Shown one piece after another: positions 16,748 through 24,324 of a stretch of DNA of 62,933 bases. Where the stretch lies: positions 1 to 62,933 of the forward strand of contig CAVPSV010000007.1 in assembly GCA_963708625.1 (NCBI GenBank). The letters are read 5' to 3'. Each line of letters starts with the position of its first letter. Positions within the stretch are counted from its first letter, which is position 1. The notes below the pieces were generated by a model. That model had not been told where the DNA came from, searched no databases, and worked only from the letters and a program-made list of their open reading frames with translations. Both the position numbers and the translations under genes were made by a program. Source of the stretch: DASXIF01 sp036498145 (GTDB lineage Bacteria > Actinomycetota > Actinomycetes > Mycobacteriales > Jatrophihabitantaceae).

Positions 16748-18046
16748 TCATCCGGCCGCCGCGGCGATCTGGTCGAGCACCGGATCCAACGCCGATTTGA
16801 ACGCAACCGGATTGTCGGACGGTGCGAAGTGTCCGGCGCCGGGAATCATCTGCAGGTCGCAGCCGTCGATCAGCGATGCCAACGTCGCCGAGCCGCCGTT
16901 CAGGGCGAGCGGGTCGTACTCGCCGGTAAGCAGGTACACGCCGACCGTGGACGTGTCGATCTGGCGGGCCTGCTCGGCGGTGAGATCGTGGCCGTACAGG
17001 TAGAACGTCGCGTCACCGGTGAACACGCCCGGTCCGCCCTGACTGTAGAGCCACGCCGTCTCACGGCGATAAGGCTCCGGACTGTTCGGTGCCATCATCG
17101 CGAGCATCGCGGCACCCTTCCAGTCGTTAGCCACGCGGGGATGGAACCAGGTGGCGATCTGGCGGTACGCGCCGGTATCGCTGGTATCGATCGCCTTCGT
17201 GTAATCCGGCCGGTCCACCGGCAGCGTCGCATTGACGCCGATGACGGCACGGAACTGTTCCGGGTGTTCGAAGGCCAGCACCGGTGCGAGCTCGCCGCCG
17301 ATCGAGCAACCCATGAACACCGGCCGATCCAGCTCGAGGGCACGGCATATCCCGGTGATCACGCCGAGCACGAATGCCTTCGACAGGACGTACTCCTGCG
17401 TCCACCACGGCACGCTCGTCGGCGGCAGGGACTTGCCGTGGAACGGCAGGTCGAAGGCGATCAGGCGGAACCGGCGCTGGTAGTCGCGATCGGCGAGGAT
17501 GTGCCGCCACTGACGCCCGTCCGTTCCCGCGGTGTGCAGCATCACCAGTGGGACCCCGGCACCCGATTCCTCGTAGTAGATCCGGTACGTGGTGCCGAGG
17601 ATCTGCACGTAGATGTAGTGGCCGGTTGCGTCGTCTGCCAGTCGTTCCGGCTCCGCGACTGGCTCGTCCAGCAGCGGACCGTTGACCTGCTCGCGCATGA
17701 GGGCGACGAGCCGGCAGATGGCCGCATAATACGGACCACGGTCGAGGATGTTGCCCTCGAAACTGAAGCCGTGTGCGGCACCGAGGTTGTGCCAACCGGC
17801 GGGCGGATACCGCTCCAGATGCTTCGCCCAGTCGGCCACTGCCGCGCGCACCCGGATCGGGCGCACATCGGTACCGAACGACCCGGGCTCGCCGAGGGCG
17901 ATGATCGTCCCGTTGACGACGAGCAGTTCGGTGGCGTCCTCGCCGAGTGCGAATGTGACGCGGGCGTCCCAATAGCGAGCCGAGATGCAGAACTCCGGGT
18001 CGGCGTTTGCCGTCGCCATCAGTTTCGGGAAGTCGATTGCGACCAC
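16748..18046 (-). CDS. Fusion of SCP2-like domain and alpha/beta hydrolase
   Basis: About 432 residues. The N-terminal ~110 (PEFCISARYWDARVTFALGEDATELLVVNGTIIALGE) resemble a sterol-carrier-protein-2-like domain. The rest is an alpha/beta hydrolase with LVMLHTAGTDGRQW, nucleophile elbow GCSIGG (Ser about 252) and catalytic His in GAGHFAPSDNP. The combination suggests hydrolysis of a bulky hydrophobic ester, lactone or ring-fission product held by the lipid-binding domain. GTG 18046 is chosen because of the preceding GAGG; longer starts lack a site. Operator site 6 is 121 bp upstream. Confidence 0.8.
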   Translation of the reverse strand: MVAIDFPKLMATANADPEFCISARYWDARVTFALGEDATELLVVNGTIIALGEPGSFGTDVRPIRVRAAVADWAKHLERYPPAGWHNLGAAHGFSFEGNILDRGPYYAAICRLVALMREQVNGPLLDEPVAEPERLADDATGHYIYVQILGTTYRIYYEESGAGVPLVMLHTAGTDGRQWRHILADRDYQRRFRLIAFDLPFHGKSLPPTSVPWWTQEYVLSKAFVLGVITGICRALELDRPVFMGCSIGGELAPVLAFEHPEQFRAVIGVNATLPVDRPDYTKAIDTSDTGAYRQIATWFHPRVANDWKGAAMLAMMAPNSPEPYRRETAWLYSQGGPGVFTGDATFYLYGHDLTAEQARQIDTSTVGVYLLTGEYDPLALNGGSATLASLIDGCDLQMIPGAGHFAPSDNPVAFKSALDPVLDQIAAAAG

Positions 18047-18166
18047 AGAGCACCTCGCTGGGTGAGGCGACGTTCGCCGCAAGCCGCGCTACCGAGGTGC
18101 GACCGCGCGTGCAGGTGCCGACCGGCGGGCCGAGCACGGCGACTGTAACGTTCGGTCGCGCGGCTT

Positions 18167-18184
18167 GTCAACACATGTGTTAAC
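18167..18184. promoter_or_regulatory. Operator-like inverted repeat, regulon site 6
   Basis: GTCAACACATGTGTTAAC matches the consensus at 11 of 12 half-site positions and its spacer ACATGT is itself palindromic. It lies upstream of the SCP2-hydrolase and SnoaL genes and just past the stop of the TRAP permease gene. Confidence 0.75.
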
Positions 18185-18218
18185 AGATCGGGGCAGCGCG
18201 CATCCTATGCGTCCAGAC

Positions 18219-20240
18219 CTATGGAGCGATACCCAGCCACCGCGGCACCGTCGTAGTGATCGACGGAATCGCCATCACCAGCCCGACGTCGACCGCGAGC
18301 GCGCAGATGTAGGGAACGACATGGCGGTACATGCTCTCGATCGGCACCCGCCCCACTGTGGAGACAACCAGCAGGCACAGGCCGATCGGCGGCAGGATCA
18401 GCGAGATCGCGGCGTCGAGTTGGAGCAGCACGCCGAATCGGGCGAGCGGATAGTTCACCGTCTGCAGCAGCGGCAGCAACAGCGGCACCGCCAGCAAGAT
18501 GGTCGAGCTGGCCTCCAGCACCGCGCTGACGAAGATGAGCACGAATAGCAGGATGATGACCACGAAGGTTGCGTTGGAGCTGAATTTGCCCAGCGAGTTG
18601 ATCAGATCCTGCGGACCGTTGTATAGGACGACCACGAACCCCAGCGTGAGTGCCGCAGTGATGATGAAGCCGACGCGGGCAACCCCCTCCAGCGCCTCGT
18701 TGATCGAGATCGTGAGCATCCGGCGAATGCCCATCTGCCGGTAGCCGGCCACACCGATGGCCGCGCAATACGTCGCCGCCACCGCGCCCGCCTCGCTGGC
18801 GGTGAACAGCCCGGTAAAGATGCCGCCGAGCACCACCGCGATGGTTCCGAGCCCGGGCACCGCGAGGACCGTGTTCCGCACCGCGGCATTGATACTGAAC
18901 GGCGTCGCATGCCCGATCTTGCGCCGGTGCGCGACAAGGACCGACACCACCATGAACGTGAGTGCCACCATCACACCGGGCAGCAGCAGGGCGGCGAACA
19001 TATAGGCGACGGACAGGTTTGCGATCGCGGCATAGAGCAACATGCTGATGCTCGGCGGGAACAGGATTCCGAGCGTCCCGGCCGAAGCCTGGATCGCCGA
19101 GGCCATCGGCCTCGAATAACCGGCCCGCTCCATCTGCGGGATCATCGTGGTGCCCAGCGCCGCCGTGTCTGCCACCGCGGAGCCGGACACGTCGGCGAGC
19201 ACCGCACTGGCCGCGACATCGGCCACCGCGATGCCGCCGGGGATGCGGCCCACGAAACTCTGGGCCATGTCGCTCAACCGCGGCGCACAGGCCGAGTACG
19301 CGACGATCGCGCCGGTGAGCAGGAACAACGGAATGGCGACGAGGGTGAAGTTGTCGAGGTTGTCGAACAGGTGCTGGCAGATCACCACCATCACGTCGGT
19401 CGGCTGGACCAGCGAATAGCTGAGAATCGTGGCCAGCAGGAAGCAGGTCGCAATCGGGGAACCGGCAACCAGGGCAGCCACCAGCACCGCGCCGGCGATC
19501 GGATAGAACGAACTCTGATCGACGGTGACGCGGTGGCTCAGCAGCCAGAGCCCGACCACGGTAGCGATCTCGATCAACTTCCAGCTTCGCGTGGGAATCA
19601 GCCGCAACGCGTAGCGCATCAGCGCGAGGCCGGCGCCCGTCGGTATCGCCGCCACCGCCCACGCGAGAGAGAACCCGCCGGTCGGTACCCGTTGCGGAGC
19701 CTCGAGCTGGGCGACGTGAATACCGCCCAGCAGGATGTAGACGAAGACGAAGATGGACGCCCCGTGCACCACAGCCTTCACCCGTGGCTGCACTGCGGCG
19801 GGCAGCTTGGAAACGAGTGCGAGGATGCGCGGCTCGGTCTCGTTGCCGATCGTGACGCCGATGCCGATGAAGGTGGCCCAGATGAACAGGTACACGGCGA
19901 CTTCGTTGGTCCAGGCTGCCGCACCTCCGACGAGGAACCGGCGTCCGATGATCTCGTAGAGGACGACCCCGACCATCGCCAGCAGGCAGCCGGCGGCGAA
20001 GACCCGGGCCAGCACGTCCACCGCACGGTCCAGGGACGCGCAGATCGGCGCCAGCCTGCCGGAGACGAGCGGAGTACTCGGCTCCTCGGACGTCAGCCCC
20101 GCCGGCACCGGAGCCAGGCTCGGTTCTGGCGGCTCGTCCGGCTCGGTGGTGCTGGTGCCTACGCCGCCAGGACTTGCCGGCGGATCGGACTGCGCCGGGC
20201 TCGACCGTCCGCCTCTTGCGCCGCAGCAGACCGGTCTCAC
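18219..20240 (-). CDS. TRAP transporter permease, DctQ-DctM fusion
   Basis: About 673 residues. After a Pro/Ser-rich cytoplasmic start, an N-terminal small DctQ-like domain of about four membrane helices (LAMVGVVLYEIIGRRFLVGGAAAWTNEVAVYLFIWATFIGIG) is followed by the large DctM domain from about 290 (LVAIPLFLLTGAIVAYSA; SGSAVADTAALGTTMIPQM; ASAGTLGILFPPSISMLLYA; LFTASEAGA; LILPPIGLCLLVVS). TRAP systems use ion gradients to import organic anions caught by a DctP protein, here the upstream gene. Start is uncertain: GTG 20240 is in frame. A better-sited ATG at 20253, behind GGGAGG, is in another frame, so an N-terminal frameshift is possible. Confidence 0.87.
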   Translation of the reverse strand: MRPVCCGARGGRSSPAQSDPPASPGGVGTSTTEPDEPPEPSLAPVPAGLTSEEPSTPLVSGRLAPICASLDRAVDVLARVFAAGCLLAMVGVVLYEIIGRRFLVGGAAAWTNEVAVYLFIWATFIGIGVTIGNETEPRILALVSKLPAAVQPRVKAVVHGASIFVFVYILLGGIHVAQLEAPQRVPTGGFSLAWAVAAIPTGAGLALMRYALRLIPTRSWKLIEIATVVGLWLLSHRVTVDQSSFYPIAGAVLVAALVAGSPIATCFLLATILSYSLVQPTDVMVVICQHLFDNLDNFTLVAIPLFLLTGAIVAYSACAPRLSDMAQSFVGRIPGGIAVADVAASAVLADVSGSAVADTAALGTTMIPQMERAGYSRPMASAIQASAGTLGILFPPSISMLLYAAIANLSVAYMFAALLLPGVMVALTFMVVSVLVAHRRKIGHATPFSINAAVRNTVLAVPGLGTIAVVLGGIFTGLFTASEAGAVAATYCAAIGVAGYRQMGIRRMLTISINEALEGVARVGFIITAALTLGFVVVLYNGPQDLINSLGKFSSNATFVVIILLFVLIFVSAVLEASSTILLAVPLLLPLLQTVNYPLARFGVLLQLDAAISLILPPIGLCLLVVSTVGRVPIESMYRHVVPYICALAVDVGLVMAIPSITTTVPRWLGIAP

Positions 20241-20298
20241 CTCGCCGGTCCATCCGCAGCCTCCCTCAGCCGCTCCGCCGCCCGTGCACCGGTCACCC

Positions 20299-21366
20299 CT
20301 ACTTGCCCAGCAGGGTCCGCGCATCCTGAACGTACGTGCCACCGATCTTGGCACTGAACTGGGTCCAGATCGGCGTCGCGGCGGTTACGAACGAGGCCGT
20401 GTCAGCGTTGGTCACATGCATGCCCGGCTCGCCGGCGACGGTGTCGGCGTTCTTCGTGATGGCGGTGTTCTCGATCCCGAGCGCGTAGGTGGTGGTTTGC
20501 GTGGCCGCCTGGGTGATCGCATCGCGGTACTGGGCCGGAAGCTTGGCAAGGGCCTTGTTCGAGGTCATGAACAGCTCCACGTTCCAGCCGAGCACCGTCT
20601 GCGACAGGTAGTGCGCGACCTCGTACAGCTTGAAGCCGAGCAGGCCGGTCGGCGTGATCAAGTTCTGGTCGATGACGTGCTGCTGAAGAGCCGAGTACAT
20701 CTGGGTCGGCGGCAGCGGCGACACCGACGCGCCCAGGCTCTGGAAGAACGCCGTCATGATCGGGTCCGTGGTGGTACGGACCCGCACGCCGTGCAGCGAC
20801 GAGGCGTTCGCGATCGGCTTGGAACCGACGAGCTGGAACGCACCGGTGGTCGCCCACGCGATGCCGGGGGTGATGTCGTACTGCTTGGACACGTTGTCGT
20901 ACAGCGTCTTCATGACCGAGCTGCCCAACAGCTTGCTGACCTCGTCCAGTGATTGCATCAGGCAGGGCAGACTCAGCAGGCCGAACGCGGGGATCTGTCC
21001 GGTGAGGTTCGTGGGCGAGAGGTCGACCATGTCCAGCGTGCCCGCCTCGAGCTGCGTGAGCTGCGCCTGAGGCGTGCCGAGCACGTTCGTCCGGTACAGC
21101 TTGATCGTGACGTGGCCGTTGGTCGCCTTCGATACCGCGTCGACGAAGTACTGCTCGGCGGCGGCCTGCGGCTGGGACTCCAGCGGCACGCCAGCCGCGG
21201 GTGCGGCGCCGTCGTCGCCCATCCGCAAGGTGTAGTTCGTGTTCACAGTGCCGGCGGAGTTATTCGAACTCGACTTGTTGCTGCACGCCGCGATCGTGGT
21301 GGCCGCAAGCACGCAGGCGCCGACGAGCGCGGTGACGTTGCGGAGCTTGCGGGCTATCCCACTCAT
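20299..21366 (-). CDS. TRAP transporter solute-binding lipoprotein (DctP-like)
   Basis: A 355-residue extracytoplasmic binding protein. The signal peptide ends in the lipobox region ATTIAAC (Cys about 28) with a Ser/Asn-rich linker. Typical DctP segments follow: FVDAVSKATNGHVTIKLY, LTQLEAGTLDMVDLSP and GVRVRTTTDPIMTAFFQSLGASVSPLPPTQMYSALQQHVID, the conserved Arg in VRT normally pairing with the ligand carboxylate. It captures an organic acid for the DctQM permease 58 bp downstream. ATG 21366 lies 55 bp from operator site 7. Confidence 0.88.
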   Translation of the reverse strand: MSGIARKLRNVTALVGACVLAATTIAACSNKSSSNNSAGTVNTNYTLRMGDDGAAPAAGVPLESQPQAAAEQYFVDAVSKATNGHVTIKLYRTNVLGTPQAQLTQLEAGTLDMVDLSPTNLTGQIPAFGLLSLPCLMQSLDEVSKLLGSSVMKTLYDNVSKQYDITPGIAWATTGAFQLVGSKPIANASSLHGVRVRTTTDPIMTAFFQSLGASVSPLPPTQMYSALQQHVIDQNLITPTGLLGFKLYEVAHYLSQTVLGWNVELFMTSNKALAKLPAQYRDAITQAATQTTTYALGIENTAITKNADTVAGEPGMHVTNADTASFVTAATPIWTQFSAKIGGTYVQDARTLLGK

Positions 21367-21420
21367 GTGTCGTCCCCTTCGACCTTGTTAACGTGACCGT
21401 AATCCACGGTGTGAGGACGC

Positions 21421-21438
21421 GTCAACGATACTGTTGAT
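21421..21438. promoter_or_regulatory. Operator-like inverted repeat, regulon site 7
   Basis: GTCAACGATACTGTTGAT matches 11 of 12 half-site positions. It is upstream of the DctP-DctQM unit and just beyond the stop of the neighbouring SDR gene at 21477. Confidence 0.75.
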
Positions 21439-21476
21439 AACGATTGCGCACGCCGGGCAACGGGCGGCGGCCCAGC

Positions 21477-22208
21477 TCATCCGAGCGTTGCGCCGCCATC
21501 GACCGCCAGCACTTGACCGGTCACCAGGCCCAGCCGCGAATCGCACAGCAGCACGACAGCCGCGGCGATCTCAGCGGGCGTCGCCAGCCGACCGAACGGG
21601 ATCGCGCCGAGCTTTGCCGCGTGGAACGCCTCATCGGCAATTGCGTCCCGGGTCATGTCGGTCAGCACCAAGGTCGGGGCCACCGCGTTGACCCGCACAC
21701 CGGCAGCTGCCCACTCGACCGCCAGGATCCGGGTGAGATGCAGCAGCGCGGCCTTGCTCACCGAGTACGCCGCGGCCCCCGTCGGCGCCGATATTCCGGC
21801 GGTGGAGCCGACGTTGACCACGCATCCGTGTGTCTCGGCCAGCACGGCAGCCGCGGCCCGGCACATGTGGAACGGGCCGCCGAGATTCACGGCCAGCACT
21901 CGCGTCCACTCGGCTGGCTCGGTTTCTCGCACCGGCTTGCGGATCAAGATGCCGGCGTTGTTCACCAGGATGTCGATGCGCCCGAAGCGCTCGAGGACGG
22001 CCGCCACGAACGATTCGCAGGAGGCCTCGTCGGCCACATCCAGGTGTGTGCGGAACTCGCCGCCGCCATCACCGCTCGCCTCGATGTCGCCGATCGCGAC
22101 TGTGGCGCCCTCGGCCCGCAAGTGCTGGGCAATCGCTTGCCCGATTCCGCGGCCTCCCCCGGTGACGACGGCAACCTGGCCGGCGAACCGACTTGCCTCA
22201 GCCACCAC
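21477..22208 (-). CDS. Short-chain dehydrogenase/reductase
   Basis: A 243-residue classical SDR: TGGGRGIGQAIA (about 16-27), NNAG, active-site Ser in VGSTAG, YSVSKAA (Tyr-x3-Lys) and C-terminal TGQVLAVDGGATLG. An NAD(P)-dependent alcohol/ketone oxidoreductase of FabG type. It overlaps the CoxG gene by 11 bp and is last in the unit CoxS-CoxM-CoxG-SDR, so it probably oxidises the alcohol made by the molybdenum hydroxylase or a later intermediate. Confidence 0.85.
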   Translation of the reverse strand: MVAEASRFAGQVAVVTGGGRGIGQAIAQHLRAEGATVAIGDIEASGDGGGEFRTHLDVADEASCESFVAAVLERFGRIDILVNNAGILIRKPVRETEPAEWTRVLAVNLGGPFHMCRAAAAVLAETHGCVVNVGSTAGISAPTGAAAYSVSKAALLHLTRILAVEWAAAGVRVNAVAPTLVLTDMTRDAIADEAFHAAKLGAIPFGRLATPAEIAAAVVLLCDSRLGLVTGQVLAVDGGATLG

Positions 22209-22887
22209 AGAGCCCGCGGGCTCGACGTGCCCGTCGCCAGCGTCGCTCGGTCAGCGCCAGGACGAGGACGAAACCGGCGAGCACGGACGGCCGCGCCGCC
22301 CGGCGCAGCAGCAGGCCGGCCGCTACCCCGACCAGGTCGACCGGGGCAGCAGGGACGCCGCGGTGCGGCGGATCCGGCAGTTCCGGCTGATCCGCCTGAT
22401 CCGGCTGGTCGGATGCAGACGAGGCGTCCGGGGCGGCCCGAATCTCCTCTTCAAGGTTGTCCACGAACTGCTGCATCAGCCGGGCGCTGACCTCAGCAAG
22501 CACGCCCCGGCCGAATTGCGCCGCCTTCCCGGTGATGGACAGGTCGGTGTCCACGGACACCGTGGTTCGCGTTCCGCCGCTGTCCCCCGTCAGGGTTGCC
22601 GTGATGAGCGCGTTGGCCGTGCCCTGGCCGCGCGCATCGCGTCCTTCCGCGCGCAGCACCGCGCGAAGGGCGACCTCGTCGAGCTCGACGAACCGAACCA
22701 CGCCCCGGTACTGGGCCACGATCGGTCCGACCTTGACCTTCACCTGGCCGCGGTATTCCTCGCCGGACATGTCCTGCAGCACCGCACCCGGCAGGCACGA
22801 CGCGATGCGCGGGATGTCGGTCAGCAGCGCCCACGCGCGATCGGCCGACACCGAGATCACGAACTCGTTGTGCAGATCGATTCCCAT
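22198..22887 (-). CDS. CoxG-like SRPBCC protein with C-terminal membrane segment
   Basis: A 229-residue START/SRPBCC-fold protein: MGIDLHNEFVISVSADRAWALLTDIPRIASCLPGAVLQD, then VKVKVGPIVAQYRGVVRF and ADQFGRG-type sequence near 125 (AAQFGRGVLAEVSARLM). A linker rich in Asp/Gln/Pro and a C-terminal hydrophobic helix could anchor it to the membrane. CoxG proteins accompany molybdenum hydroxylases and help recruit or assemble them at the membrane. ATG 22887 follows GGGAG. Confidence 0.85.
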   Translation of the reverse strand: MGIDLHNEFVISVSADRAWALLTDIPRIASCLPGAVLQDMSGEEYRGQVKVKVGPIVAQYRGVVRFVELDEVALRAVLRAEGRDARGQGTANALITATLTGDSGGTRTTVSVDTDLSITGKAAQFGRGVLAEVSARLMQQFVDNLEEEIRAAPDASSASDQPDQADQPELPDPPHRGVPAAPVDLVGVAAGLLLRRAARPSVLAGFVLVLALTERRWRRARRARGLCGG

Positions 22888-22912
22888 CAGTTCTCCCGAA
22901 GCATGTCGCGGC

Positions 22913-23734
22913 TCAGACCCCGGCTTCGTGCAGCGCACGCCGCACCAGCACTCTGGCCAGATGACGCCGGTAGTCCGCGGTGGCATTCACGTCCGCGGGC
23001 GGCTCGCATCCGTCGTCGGCACGCTGAGCAGCCACCGCGGGCGTGCCGCCGGAGGCCAGCACGCTTTCGCACGCCATCGCGCGCAGCGGCGTCGACCCCA
23101 TGTTGACCAGCGCAACCCTGGTCTCGCGTTCACGTACCGCGACGGCACCGACGATGGCCCAGTCCTGGGCGCGTTTGACGAACTTCTGGAAGGAGTAACC
23201 GGCCTGGGGAACGGCCCGCACCTGCACTTCGACGAGCAATTCATCGGGCTGCACCGCTGTCTCCAGAAAACCCTGGAAGAAGTCGGCGGCGTTCACCAGG
23301 CGCTCCCCGCCACGGCCGCGCAACAACATCGCGCCGTCGAGCGCGAGCACCGCGGCCGGCAGGTCCGAGGCAGGGTCGCCGTGTGCCAACGAGCCACCGA
23401 TCGTTCCTCGGTGCCGCACTTGCGGATCGCCGATGCCGGCGGCCACCTGGGCGAGCACGCCGCATTGCCGACGCAGGACCGGCGACGCGGCCACATCGCA
23501 GTGCCGGGTCAACGCGCCGATGCGGACGACGCCGTCCTCGTGCCGGATGTAGGACAGGCCGGTGAGCCGGCCGACGTCGATGATCAACGCCGGGGCGGCC
23601 AGCCGCAGCTTCATCAGCGGCAACAGTGAGTGGCCGCCGGCCAGCACCTTCGCTTCGTCTCCGTGTTCGGCGAGCAGATCCAGCACCTGGTCGACCGAAC
23701 TCGCGCGGATGTACTCGAAATCCTCCGGAGTCAT
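22913..23734 (-). CDS. Molybdenum hydroxylase FAD-binding subunit (CoxM-like)
   Basis: A 273-residue FAD-binding subunit of the xanthine dehydrogenase/CO dehydrogenase family. FAD-phosphate loops are AGGHSLLPLMKLRLA (about 32-46) and TIGGSLAHGDPASD (about 110-123). It transfers electrons from the iron-sulfur subunit to an acceptor. ATG 23734 overlaps the CoxS stop (ATGA). Confidence 0.9.
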   Translation of the reverse strand: MTPEDFEYIRASSVDQVLDLLAEHGDEAKVLAGGHSLLPLMKLRLAAPALIIDVGRLTGLSYIRHEDGVVRIGALTRHCDVAASPVLRRQCGVLAQVAAGIGDPQVRHRGTIGGSLAHGDPASDLPAAVLALDGAMLLRGRGGERLVNAADFFQGFLETAVQPDELLVEVQVRAVPQAGYSFQKFVKRAQDWAIVGAVAVRERETRVALVNMGSTPLRAMACESVLASGGTPAVAAQRADDGCEPPADVNATADYRRHLARVLVRRALHEAGV

Positions 23735-24201
23735 CCCCCGGCGCTCCGCTCGGCCGCGGCCAGCACCGCGACGACGATGTTGTGATAGCCCGTGCAGCGG
23801 CACAGATTGCCCTCGAGGCCCGCCCGTACCTGCTCCTCGGTCGGACGCGGGTTCTCGCGTAGCAGCGACGCGGCGGCCATCACCATGCCGGGCGTACAGA
23901 AGCCGCATTGGGAGGCGTGCCGCTCGCGGAAGGTCTGCTGCAGGGCATGCAGCTCGCCGGAGTTCCCGGCCAGTCCCTCGATGGTGGTGACCTCTCGTCC
24001 GTCGGCCTGGACGGCGAGCAGGGTGCACGACTTCACCGACTCGCCGTCGAGGTGCACGGTGCACGCTCCGCACGAGGACGTGTCACAACCGACGTTGGCT
24101 CCGGTCAGGCCGAGTTCGTCGCGCAGGTAGTGGATCAGTAGTACGCGCGCAGCGACGTCGGAGTGGCGTTCTCGGCCGTTGACGGTGACCGTGATGTCCA
24201 C
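23731..24201 (-). CDS. Molybdenum hydroxylase iron-sulfur subunit (CoxS-like)
   Basis: A 156-residue subunit with two [2Fe-2S] centres: plant-ferredoxin-type GCDTSSCGACTV plus Cys in KSCTLLA, and the four-helix-bundle motif CGFCTPGM with CRCTGY. It relays electrons from the molybdopterin centre of the large subunit to FAD. It is the first gene of the leftward unit; the large subunit is encoded on the other side of operator site 8, an unusual split for these enzymes, which are normally encoded together. Confidence 0.92.
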   Translation of the reverse strand: MDITVTVNGRERHSDVAARVLLIHYLRDELGLTGANVGCDTSSCGACTVHLDGESVKSCTLLAVQADGREVTTIEGLAGNSGELHALQQTFRERHASQCGFCTPGMVMAAASLLRENPRPTEEQVRAGLEGNLCRCTGYHNIVVAVLAAAERSAGG

Positions 24202-24276
24202 GGCACATTCCTCCGAGGCCGATGGATGGCACCGACTGGCACCGGGCTGCCATCGTAGGCTCAGCCGCCGAACCCG

Positions 24277-24294
24277 GTCAACACATCCGTTGAA
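24277..24294. promoter_or_regulatory. Operator-like inverted repeat, regulon site 8 (divergent)
   Basis: GTCAACACATCCGTTGAA matches 11 of 12 half-site positions. It lies between the divergent small and large subunits of the molybdenum hydroxylase, 76 bp from CoxS and 31 bp from CoxL, so one site can keep both halves in step. Confidence 0.78.
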
Positions 24295-24324
24295 AGATAG
24301 CCGGTCGACGGTTAGGGTCAGCCC

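Noticed and set aside
18205..20253. Long 682-codon leftward frame overlapping the TRAP permease
   Set aside because: Its sequence is Arg/Gly/Ala-rich nonsense without membrane helices; the neighbouring frame encodes clear DctQ and DctM segments. Only its well-placed ATG is of interest for the permease start.
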